From assembly GCA_964443805.1 (NCBI GenBank), contig CAYUEQ010000042.1:1-8390 (forward strand): a DNA stretch of 8,390 bases. The letters are read 5' to 3'. Origin of the DNA: CAYUEQ01 sp964443805. GTDB taxonomy: Bacteria > Bacillota_I > Bacilli_A > RF39 > UBA660. This document shows positions 1-6,367 of this stretch, one piece after another. The position numbers and the translations under genes are program-made. Each line of letters opens with the position of its first letter. Position 1 is the stretch's first letter. The notes beneath the pieces were generated by a model, which was given only the letters and a program-made list of their open reading frames with translations, had not been told where the DNA came from and searched no databases.

Positions 1-31
1 TAAAAACTTCTTTTATTATTATATTAAAGTT

Positions 32-40
32 TGTTATAAT
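32..40 (+). promoter_or_regulatory. Extended -10 promoter for ltaS
   Basis: TGTTATAAT contains a perfect TATAAT hexamer preceded by the TGn extension. Seventeen bases upstream is only a weak -35 (TTTATT at 12-17), which suits an extended -10 promoter. Transcription would begin near 47, just upstream of the AAGGGA ribosome site that precedes the ATG at 65. Confidence 0.55.
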
Positions 41-64
41 AATAACAATAAGAAGGGATTTATA

Positions 65-2083
65 ATGAAAATAAAAATTAAAACATTATATCAAAATATC
101 GTTAAACAAATGATTTCTTTTGTAAGTACAAATAGATTATTTATTTTTTTTGTAATTTCTTCTCTTATTAGTTGTATGTTTTTAAGAGAATATACTATTG
201 GAAATCCATTTGATATAAAACCTTTTATAGTTGATTTAGCTATGATTCTTATAATAGGATCGTTTGGTTATTTAATTAAAGGGAAGAATCAATTTTATTA
301 TTTTTTTAGTTGGTCTATTGTAATAGCATTATTAAATATAATTAATTCAGTTTATTTTGTTTTTTATCAATCATTTACATCTTTTGGTTTATTAGAAACA
401 GTTGGTCAATTAAATACAGTTGGTGGATCAGTAGCAGAGAAATTGGAAACCATTCAATTTATTTATCTGTTGGCACCATTTTTACTTTATTATTTAAATT
501 ATAGTTTAAGTAAATGGAATTATTATAATCTACTTGAAAAGGTAGAAAAAGGAAAGAGAATGTTTGTATCAACTATATTAGTAGCATCTGTTTTAGTTGC
601 TATAACACTAGTTACAATGAAACCTCAAGACTATAGTCGTTTGACTAAACAGTGGGATAGATATTATTTAGTAGAACGTTTTGGTATTATTATGTATCAA
701 TTAAATGATTTAGTCCAAACAGTAACTCCTAGATTTAATTCTTTATTTGGTTATGAAGAAGCTGCAGAAGAATACAGAGTATTCTTTGAAGAAAAAGATC
801 AAGAAATAATAAAAAACAATAAATATACAAATAAATTTAAAGGCTATAATATTATTTTTGTTCATATGGAAAGTATTCAAACCTTTTTACTTGATTTAAG
901 TTTTAATGAAAAAGAAGTAATGCCTAATCTAAATAATATTATAGATAATGGGGTGTTTTTTAATAACTTCCATTCTCAAATAAGTATAGGTACCAGTTCA
1001 GACACTGAATTCACTTTATTAACATCCCTAATGCCTGCTCAATCAGGAACAGTCTTTGTTACTTATAGTGATCGTGAATACGTATCTATTCCTTCTTTAT
1101 TAACAGACAAAGGATACTATACATTTAGTACTCATGGTAATAAAGCAAATATGTGGAATAGAAATAATATGCATTATAACTTAGGTTACCAAGATATGTA
1201 CTTTGAACCAGAATTTGAATTAGATGAAGTAGTTAATTTAGGAATAACTGATAAGTCTTATTTTAGACAGTTAGTTCCTAAACTAGAAAAAATAGAAGAA
1301 GAACATGATTCATATATGGGAACTATTATTACATTATCAAATCATTCACCATTTTATAAAGGTGCTGAATTAACAGACTATGATTTAACTTATACAATAA
1401 CTTCAGATGAATTAGGAATGCCATTAGAAGAACCGATTATAAATCCATATTTAGAAGATACTAAATTAGGAGAATATATTAAAAGTTCTCACTATGCAGA
1501 TGAGGCATTAGGAGAATTTATAGAGATGATTAAAAATTCTGATAAGTTTGATAAAACACTATTTGTATTCTATGGAGATCATGATGCGAAGCTATCTCGT
1601 TCTGAATATAGACATTTTTATAACTATGATCCACAGACAAAGACATCAAAACATAAAGATGATATAGACTACGTTAATTACGACTACTATGCTCATGAAC
1701 TTAACAGAAGTGTACCTTTAGTCCTATGGACTAAGAACTCTTCTATAAAGGGTGAATTTAGCTATCCTATGGGTATGATAGATATAATGCCTACTATAGG
1801 TAATATGATAGATATAAGAAATAGATATAGTTTAGGAAATGATATATTTAATGTTAAAAATGATAATATAGTTGTATTCCCAAATGGAAACTTTCTAACT
1901 AGTAAAGTTTACTATAATAATTCTAAAGAAGAATATATTCCATTTACAACTGAACCAATAGATAAAAACTATATAACAAACATAAAAGAATATACAGATA
2001 AAAGATTAAAAATATCTAATGACATTATTGTTCATGATTTAATTAGAAAAGAAAGAGAAATATTAGAAGGAGTTATAAATTAA
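65..2083 (+). CDS. ltaS: Lipoteichoic acid synthase (LtaS-type phosphoglycerol transferase)
   Basis: This membrane enzyme of the LtaS/sulfatase-fold family is expected to move glycerol-phosphate from phosphatidylglycerol onto the growing lipoteichoic acid chain outside the cell. The N-terminus shows about five hydrophobic segments (roughly residues 24-40, 55-71, 78-102, 131-147, 167-184), then a linker and an extracellular sulfatase-like domain from about residue 258. Family landmarks are HMES (Glu269, metal site), GTSSDTEF (309-316, nucleophile region), STHGN (His357), MWNR (Trp364, Arg366), SNHSPF (His427) and FYGDHD (Asp505-His506, metal site). At 672 residues it is close to the usual length of about 650. 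In Staphylococcus LtaS the nucleophile is Thr within GKTSD; here the aligned residue appears to be Ser311, with a Thr one position earlier. The start is supported by AAGGGA seven bases upstream. It overlaps the next gene by one base. Another polyglycerol-phosphate synthase of the same family cannot be excluded. Confidence 0.9.
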   Translation: MKIKIKTLYQNIVKQMISFVSTNRLFIFFVISSLISCMFLREYTIGNPFDIKPFIVDLAMILIIGSFGYLIKGKNQFYYFFSWSIVIALLNIINSVYFVFYQSFTSFGLLETVGQLNTVGGSVAEKLETIQFIYLLAPFLLYYLNYSLSKWNYYNLLEKVEKGKRMFVSTILVASVLVAITLVTMKPQDYSRLTKQWDRYYLVERFGIIMYQLNDLVQTVTPRFNSLFGYEEAAEEYRVFFEEKDQEIIKNNKYTNKFKGYNIIFVHMESIQTFLLDLSFNEKEVMPNLNNIIDNGVFFNNFHSQISIGTSSDTEFTLLTSLMPAQSGTVFVTYSDREYVSIPSLLTDKGYYTFSTHGNKANMWNRNNMHYNLGYQDMYFEPEFELDEVVNLGITDKSYFRQLVPKLEKIEEEHDSYMGTIITLSNHSPFYKGAELTDYDLTYTITSDELGMPLEEPIINPYLEDTKLGEYIKSSHYADEALGEFIEMIKNSDKFDKTLFVFYGDHDAKLSRSEYRHFYNYDPQTKTSKHKDDIDYVNYDYYAHELNRSVPLVLWTKNSSIKGEFSYPMGMIDIMPTIGNMIDIRNRYSLGNDIFNVKNDNIVVFPNGNFLTSKVYYNNSKEEYIPFTTEPIDKNYITNIKEYTDKRLKISNDIIVHDLIRKEREILEGVIN

Positions 2084-2706
2084 TGAAAAAGAAACAAAAA
2101 ATAATAATTATTATAAGTATAACTTTAGTTTTGCTCGCAGTAACTTTAACAAGTTATCTAGTTTTAAAACCAAAAAAAGAAGATAAAGTAAAAACAATAA
2201 AAGTATTAGATAGCATTGAAGGATATGATTATAAATTAGAAGATAGAGATGGTATCTTATATCAAGACATATTCATGTTATTAAAATCATGTTTAGAAAA
2301 AGATGAAGTAGACTTTAGTGAATATGCTCAACTTATATCACAATTATTTATAATTGATTTATATACTATAGATAATAAAATAAATAAATATGATGTTGGT
2401 AGTGTAGATTTTATTCATCCAGAAGTAATTGATAATTACTCATTAAATGTTAGAGATACTCTTTATAGATATTTAGAGGACAATACAAACGATAAGAGAA
2501 CACAAACATTACCAGAAGTGACTGATATCGATATAACCAATACAGAAGAAATTGAGTATGATTACAACGATAAAACATATCCAGCTTTTGAAATAGATCT
2601 AGAATGGTCTTATAAGAAAGATTTAGGTTATGATAAAGATGGAACTGTTATAGTAGTTAAACAAAATGAAATGTTATACATAATTGAAAAAAAAGATGTT
2701 AAGTAA
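2083..2706 (+). CDS. Single-pass membrane protein of unknown function
   Basis: I do not recognise a named family. The 207-residue product begins with a short lysine-rich stretch, one strong hydrophobic helix (about residues 7-28) and a KPKKEDK stop-transfer-like segment. This predicts a membrane anchor with a soluble, acidic extracellular domain of about 175 residues. There is no lipobox cysteine at the end of the helix; the only cysteine is Cys70. The gene starts inside the stop of ltaS (TAATG), with AAGGAG about ten bases upstream, so translation is probably coupled. That pairing suggests an envelope role at the same site as lipoteichoic acid synthesis, but this is inference from position only. 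Confidence 0.75.
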   Translation: MKKKQKIIIIISITLVLLAVTLTSYLVLKPKKEDKVKTIKVLDSIEGYDYKLEDRDGILYQDIFMLLKSCLEKDEVDFSEYAQLISQLFIIDLYTIDNKINKYDVGSVDFIHPEVIDNYSLNVRDTLYRYLEDNTNDKRTQTLPEVTDIDITNTEEIEYDYNDKTYPAFEIDLEWSYKKDLGYDKDGTVIVVKQNEMLYIIEKKDVK

Positions 2707-2744
2707 TAAAGATTAATTAATAAAAATAAAGCTTTTAATAAATT

Positions 2745-2773
2745 AGTTGTTGGAGTATAATACTCTAACAACT
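2745..2773. terminator. 13-bp hairpin between the ltaS operon and tRNA-Lys
   Basis: AGTTGTTGGAGTA (2745-2757) pairs with TACTCTAACAACT (2761-2773) with one G-U pair and a three-base loop. It follows the stop of the upstream gene by about 40 bases and is the only candidate terminator there, although the following tract (GGTTTAT) is only weakly T-rich. Its centre also contains TATAAT (2756-2761). Confidence 0.45.
2756..2761 (+). promoter_or_regulatory. Candidate -10 box for tRNA-Lys
   Basis: A perfect TATAAT lies across the top of the 2745-2773 hairpin, 27 bases before the mature tRNA 5' end, predicting a leader of about 20 nt. The -35 region at correct spacing (TTTTAA, 2733-2738) is poor, so the assignment is tentative. 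Confidence 0.35.
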
Positions 2774-2788
2774 GGTTTATACATACAT

Positions 2789-2864
2789 GTCTCCGTAGCT
2801 CAGTCGGTAGAGCAACTGACTCTTAATCAGTGGGTCCACGGTTCAAGCCCGTGCGGGGACACCA
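2789..2864 (+). tRNA. tRNA-Lys (anticodon CUU)
   Basis: The 76-nt cloverleaf is complete with encoded CCA (2862-2864). The acceptor GTCTCCG/CGGGGAC pairs with one G-U; the D stem is GCTC/GAGC; the anticodon stem ACTGA/TCAGT carries the loop CTCTTAA, so the anticodon is CTT; the T stem is CACGG/CCGTG with loop TTCAAGC. It decodes AAG lysine codons. Its 3' part from the anticodon loop onward is repeated at 6311-6356, marking this gene as a probable integration target; the present 3' end may therefore have been supplied by the inserted element. Confidence 0.97.
2819..2864 (+). repeat. attL-like direct repeat: 3' part of tRNA-Lys
   Basis: These 46 bases run from the edge of the anticodon loop to the CCA end. 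They match 6311-6356 at the first 35 bases without a mismatch and at 8 of the last 11. Tyrosine-recombinase elements that use tRNA genes commonly have identity blocks starting at the anticodon loop and ending at the 3' end. The repeat spacing is 3,492 bp. Confidence 0.8.
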
Positions 2865-2878
2865 AGTTGATATTTAAG

Positions 2879-2908
2879 AGATGATTTATAATAAATTATC
2901 TTTTTTTT
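2879..2908 (+). terminator. Intrinsic terminator after tRNA-Lys
   Basis: AGATGATTTA (2879-2888) pairs with TAAATTATCT (2892-2901), with one G-U and a three-base loop, followed by an eight-T tract (2901-2908). It ends the tRNA transcript. If the integration model is right, this terminator belongs to the inserted element. Confidence 0.8.
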
Positions 2909-2939
2909 GTATCGAAATATAGCAGTTTTTGGAAATTGA

Positions 2940-2948
2940 TGATATAAT
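2940..2948 (+). promoter_or_regulatory. Extended -10 promoter for the PHP-ATPase gene
   Basis: TGATATAAT has a perfect TATAAT with the TGn extension, while the -35 region 17 bases upstream (TAGCAG) is poor. Initiation near 2955 would give a leader of about 58 nt that contains a terminator-like hairpin (2963-2994) before the ribosome site AGGAGG at 3000-3005. Confidence 0.5.
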
Positions 2949-2962
2949 TAAGACAGATTGAG

Positions 2963-2994
2963 CAGTATTAAATCTTATTTTAATGCTGTTTTTT
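2963..2994 (+). terminator. Leader hairpin with T tract (possible attenuator)
   Basis: CAGTATTAAA (2963-2972) pairs with TTTAATGCTG (2979-2988), with one G-U and a six-base loop, followed directly by TTTTTT (2989-2994). This is an intrinsic-terminator shape between the candidate promoter at 2940-2948 and the start codon at 3013. It could hold expression of the toxic-type ATPase low, or be a relic terminator of a transcript lost on insertion. Confidence 0.5.
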
Positions 2995-3012
2995 ATAATA
3001 GGAGGTTTTTAA

Positions 3013-5508
3013 ATGAATAATGATAAAAATGATATTAATAATGTTTTGAAAAAAATATCTATTTGGAATAAATGGGATTTACACATACATACCCCAGTGA
3101 CAAATAATATGGTACAAAATGATTATAAAAATCCTAATTTGTTTTCCCCATCAGAATTTGTAACTAAAATGTATGCTAACGATATTAAGCTTGGCGTTAT
3201 CACTGACCACAATGTATTTGATTCGAATCAATTTAAACTTTTAATAACGGAAATTGAAGAAAGAAATAGAAAAGAAAATAAATTTCTTACATTATTGCCT
3301 GGAGTAGAATTAAACGTGAGTTTTCCCAATGAACAAGAGGATTCAATCCATTTTATACTTATATTTGATGATAAGGAAGATTTAAATAAAATTGAAAAAG
3401 CGATTGAAGATTTAAACTCTAAGTCAGGTTTTACAAAAAACAATCCAAAAGATGCAAGTATAGAACAAATAACCGAAGCTTTTTGTAAATTTAATTATAT
3501 AGTTAGTATACATTTAGGCAAATCATCAAACAGTCCAAAAGATGATAATTACGAGGAATTTTTAAAATTATATGTAGGAGGTTACATTGATGTATGTGAA
3601 AATAATCCTGGTAACAAAATTAAAAATAAGGTCTATTTAGAAAATAAAGTTCAAGAATTAACTGGCGACAGAAAAGACTCTCTATTTATAGTAGGAAGTG
3701 ATAATCACGATATAAGTAATTATCCAATGTGCGAAAATAATCCTACCCCACCTAAAATCACTTTTTATAAAGCGATTCCATCTTTTGAAGGTTTAAAAAT
3801 GGTTATTACAGAATATTCCAGAATATATAACAGTGATAGTAATTCATTACCAGATTATATAAATTCAACTAACGATATCACTAAAATTGAAGCTTTAAGA
3901 ATAGAAGGAACTGGATTCAATAATACTGATATATATTTTGGTAGAGAATTAAATTCGATTATAGGAGCTCGAACAAGTGGTAAAAGTTTGTTAATTAACA
4001 TATTAAAATATGCTTTATCAAATGCCTATGATGAGAGTAAATATGAAAACTATATATCAAATCTAAGAGTTAAAATTAAAACATTTGACGATAAAATTTT
4101 TAAAGACAATAGCTCTGTTCAAATAGAAGTTTTTGACCAAAATAGATTAATGGAAGAATTTGATAAATCAAAAAATAAAACAGATTTTTTTAAGGATACC
4201 TATATTTCTAAGACATTCGATGATTTGACAATACAGCAAAAGATTATTAAAGATTCGTTTGAAACTGAGATATCACAAGAGACAGATTTTTTAAACAAAC
4301 TGGAGCAATTAAAAATTTCCATTGATTCATTTAAACTTCCCAATGTTTATTTAAAAAGCTATATAAATTTGGGTAAAAATACCGATGATATGTCAAAGTT
4401 TTATTTAAAAGTTATTGAAACAAAGAAATTCGAAAATATTTTAACCAATTATGAAGAAAAAGAAATTTATTTAAAGACTTCCATTGATTCACTAAACACT
4501 ATAATTGAAAATGATAAATATGAATTTATAAGTAATGAAACTTCGCTTATATTAAAAAAATTGATAGAAGAATTTGAAGAAAAATTAGAAAATGTAGAAA
4601 AAAAATTGAAGAGTATAAAAGCGATTAAATTACTTAATATAACTCAATACAAACCATTTGAAGTGGATGAAAAATTCTACGATTCTCATAAAAGTTTTCT
4701 AAAAAATGTTGGTTCGATTGCTAAAATTAGAGCTAAATTAAAAAAAATCGAAAATTCTTCAACATTGTTTAAGAATAGAAAATTTAAAGTGAATAATGAA
4801 GAAAAATATGAAAAAACTAAATTAGTGCAAGAATTTACTTTTATTTGTTCCATAGATTATGATGTTAATTTTTTAACTAAAGATGCTGACCCAAAACATA
4901 TTGTAGAAAAATGTTTCTATGCCGATGATATAAAGGACGGTTGGATAGATTTAGTAAAAAAAGTATTCTTGAAAAAACTAAAAACTGAAAGTTTATTTAA
5001 AAATAGTAATACTGTGGATTCTATAGTTCAAGAAATATTAAAAGAGATACCTAAACCATATAAAACCATTGTTGATTCTAAAGGTATAGACATCAACAAC
5101 ACCTCTCCAGGTAATAGAGCATCCATACTAATAACAGTAATTTTAGAAAATCAAGAAAATAAAATATTGATTATAGACCAACCAGAAGATAATTTAGATA
5201 GTAAGTTTATCTATAATGAAATTGTCTCGAGACTTAAAACCTTAAAAACCACAAGACAAATATTTTTGGTTACTCATAATGCTAATATTGTAGTTAATTC
5301 TGATAGTGAAAATGTAATTTGTTGTAAAAATATTAATAATAAGATATCTTATGAGTATGGTGCTATTGAGTATTCAAAAAAAATATTTGAAAATTATAAT
5401 ATGAAAGAATTTATTTTGGATAATTTGGAAGGAACCGAAAAAGCATTTAAGACAAGAAGTGAGAAATACTTTTTGAAAGGAGTTGAATTAAATGATAATC
5501 ACAATTGA
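3013..5508 (+). CDS. PHP-domain ABC ATPase, TrlF-like
   Basis: The 831-residue protein fuses an N-terminal PHP phosphoesterase domain (about residues 15-270) to an SMC/RecF-like ABC ATPase. PHP metal ligands are all visible: HIH (His24, His26), TDH (Asp65, His66), Glu99, His113, His167, and SDNH (Asp230, His232). The ATPase has Walker A GARTSGKS (318-325), a Q-loop candidate at Gln376, a lysine/glutamate-rich helical insertion likely to form a coiled coil (about 405-600), signature SPGNR (698-702), Walker B LIIDQPED (Asp722, Glu725) and switch His755. This matches the architecture annotated as TrlF-family AAA-like ATPase, a type often found among mobile and defence genes. Nuclease or phosphoesterase activity controlled by ATP binding is inferred. 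AGGAGG precedes the ATG by seven bases; the next gene overlaps its 3' end by 17 bases. It lies between the two tRNA-Lys repeats. Confidence 0.88.
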   Translation: MNNDKNDINNVLKKISIWNKWDLHIHTPVTNNMVQNDYKNPNLFSPSEFVTKMYANDIKLGVITDHNVFDSNQFKLLITEIEERNRKENKFLTLLPGVELNVSFPNEQEDSIHFILIFDDKEDLNKIEKAIEDLNSKSGFTKNNPKDASIEQITEAFCKFNYIVSIHLGKSSNSPKDDNYEEFLKLYVGGYIDVCENNPGNKIKNKVYLENKVQELTGDRKDSLFIVGSDNHDISNYPMCENNPTPPKITFYKAIPSFEGLKMVITEYSRIYNSDSNSLPDYINSTNDITKIEALRIEGTGFNNTDIYFGRELNSIIGARTSGKSLLINILKYALSNAYDESKYENYISNLRVKIKTFDDKIFKDNSSVQIEVFDQNRLMEEFDKSKNKTDFFKDTYISKTFDDLTIQQKIIKDSFETEISQETDFLNKLEQLKISIDSFKLPNVYLKSYINLGKNTDDMSKFYLKVIETKKFENILTNYEEKEIYLKTSIDSLNTIIENDKYEFISNETSLILKKLIEEFEEKLENVEKKLKSIKAIKLLNITQYKPFEVDEKFYDSHKSFLKNVGSIAKIRAKLKKIENSSTLFKNRKFKVNNEEKYEKTKLVQEFTFICSIDYDVNFLTKDADPKHIVEKCFYADDIKDGWIDLVKKVFLKKLKTESLFKNSNTVDSIVQEILKEIPKPYKTIVDSKGIDINNTSPGNRASILITVILENQENKILIIDQPEDNLDSKFIYNEIVSRLKTLKTTRQIFLVTHNANIVVNSDSENVICCKNINNKISYEYGAIEYSKKIFENYNMKEFILDNLEGTEKAFKTRSEKYFLKGVELNDNHN

Positions 5509-5737
5509 CAATAATAAAATTGTCATTCCCAACTACGGAGAATTTAATGAAGATGGTAGCGACTTTACAGATAAAAAACTTTTAGAAATACTTGATAAAA
5601 TAAAAAATAAGGAAACAATTACAGTAGACCCAAAACTAGTTGATGATGATAGAAAAAAATGCGAGTTAATTAAAGAAATCTTAGAAACTTATATAGTGAA
5701 TTATTTTGAAGATGATAGTAACGATAACGTAAAATAA
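5492..5737 (+). CDS. Small acidic protein co-encoded with the PHP-ATPase
   Basis: I do not recognise this 81-residue product. It is strongly acidic, with no membrane segment or cysteine pair. A beta-rich start (MIITIDNNKIVIPN) is followed by a charged helical half and an acidic DDSNDN tail. The start lies within the last codons of the PHP-ATPase in a different frame (17-base overlap), preceded by AAAGGAG at a good distance, so the two genes are translationally coupled and probably made together. Possible roles are a regulatory or antitoxin-like partner, or a small subunit of the ATPase complex; both are inferred only from size, charge and overlap. A terminator follows immediately. Confidence 0.75.
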   Translation: MIITIDNNKIVIPNYGEFNEDGSDFTDKKLLEILDKIKNKETITVDPKLVDDDRKKCELIKEILETYIVNYFEDDSNDNVK

Positions 5738-5768
5738 AGAAACATCAAATTTCAGATATTTCTTTTTT
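5736..5768 (+). terminator. Intrinsic terminator of the PHP-ATPase operon
   Basis: AAAGAAACATC (5736-5746) pairs with GATATTTCTTT (5755-5765) with one C-A mismatch and an eight-base loop, and a T tract runs to 5768. The stem begins within the stop codon of the 81-residue gene. Confidence 0.7.
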
Positions 5769-5920
5769 ATTAAATATATTGGTAACTTTCTTATTCATTT
5801 ATGATTTATGTAAAAAAAAATTAAGTCTATAGTTGAGCAATAACTTGTCTTAAATGTTTACTAATGATTGATGATTATCAAACTATTATATTTGTTTTAA
5901 TAATATATGATGTGATAAGA

Positions 5921-5926
5921 TATAAT
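5921..5926 (+). promoter_or_regulatory. Candidate -10 box for the zinc-ribbon gene
   Basis: TATAAT lies 34 bases before the ATG at 5961. No good -35 is seen at 16-18 base spacing. The 5769-5920 stretch is otherwise AT-rich with no gene that I can support. Confidence 0.35.
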
Positions 5927-5960
5927 ATATATATTTTAAAATGAAAGGAGGAACGCTTGT

Positions 5961-6161
5961 ATGGGTCAAGCTAAAAGACAATTAGCGGAACAGGAGCAAA
6001 AGCGAATCAATAAATTAGAAGGTTATAGAAAACATCTTCATAATGAAAGCACATATGTTATGGACTGCCCTTATTGTTGTAATGCGCTTAGCAAATATGA
6101 TATGCAAAAAGATGATTGTCTTCATTGTGGTTATCCACTTAATTTCAGCGATGAAGACTAA
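5961..6161 (+). CDS. Small zinc-ribbon protein
   Basis: The 66-residue product opens with a charged helical segment (MGQAKRQLAEQEQKRINKLE) followed by a compact Cys4 zinc-binding motif: CPYC (Cys36, Cys39; Cys40 adjacent) and CLHC (Cys53, Cys56), then a short acidic tail. The two CxxC pairs 13 residues apart predict a zinc ribbon. Openings such as MGQAK are, from memory, common in small phage and plasmid proteins, but I assign no family. A very strong AAAGGAGG site sits ten bases upstream and supports the start. It lies inside the tRNA-bounded element with its own likely promoter, so it may be a DNA- or RNA-binding regulator or a remnant of the element's mobility genes. Function is unknown. 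Confidence 0.75.
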   Translation: MGQAKRQLAEQEQKRINKLEGYRKHLHNESTYVMDCPYCCNALSKYDMQKDDCLHCGYPLNFSDED

Positions 6162-6201
6162 ATCACATTCTTATACAGACAGAAGAACCATTCTGTGTGA
6201 T
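6162..6201 (+). other. Two-part hairpin after the zinc-ribbon gene
   Basis: ATCACA (6162-6167) can pair with TGTGAT (6196-6201), and ACAGAA (6179-6184) with TTCTGT (6191-6196); the two helices share one base. No T tract follows, so it is not a standard terminator. Confidence 0.3.
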
Positions 6202-6229
6202 GGACGATAGTAGAGTTGTACAAGGAGGC

Positions 6230-6277
6230 ATGATTATGAAGAGTAAGTTAAGACAAGAAGATTATAAACAATTATAG
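6230..6277 (+). pseudogene. Short ORF stub with strong ribosome site
   Basis: AAGGAGG at 6222-6228 precedes ATG codons at 6230 and 6236, giving a 13- or 15-residue peptide ending KSKLRQEDYKQL before TAG. The second ATG has the proper ribosome spacing. The good initiation signals and the very short frame only 33 bases before the attR-like repeat suggest the truncated 5' end of a former gene, perhaps cut off when the element was shortened. A real leader-type small peptide is the alternative. Confidence 0.35.
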
Positions 6278-6310
6278 TAAAATAATAAGTAGTAATATTT
6301 GCTTGTAAAC

Positions 6311-6356
6311 ACTCTTAATCAGTGGGTCCACGGTTCAAGCCCGTGTGAGGATACCA
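6311..6356 (+). repeat. attR-like partial tRNA-Lys (3' fragment)
   Basis: Bases 6311-6345 are identical to 2819-2853 in the intact tRNA, and 6346-6356 match at 8 of 11, including CCA. The three differences are all transitions and weaken the acceptor stem, as expected for an unselected copy. There is no 5' half, acceptor strand or D arm upstream, so it is not a functional tRNA. It marks the far end of the integrated element. Confidence 0.85.
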
Positions 6357-6367
6357 ATTATTTGATT

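Larger units (their letters stand above)
2865..6356 (+). mobile_element. Integrase-less tRNA-Lys island with PHP-ATPase cassette
   Basis: The segment is bounded by the intact tRNA-Lys and a duplicate of its 3' part. It carries the PHP-ATPase, its overlapping small partner, a zinc-ribbon gene and an ORF stub. No recombinase, replication or structural gene is present, so it would need an integrase supplied in trans, or is a deletion remnant of a larger island. The boundaries are directly visible; mobility is inferred. Confidence 0.65.

Noticed and set aside
3228..3443. 71-codon open frame on the - strand
   Set aside because: It is antisense to the PHP domain with no initiation signal or recognisable composition; a shadow of the real gene.
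6311..6356. Second tRNA-Lys gene
   Set aside because: Only the anticodon-loop-to-CCA part is present; upstream sequence gives no D arm or 5' acceptor strand, and the acceptor bases have drifted.
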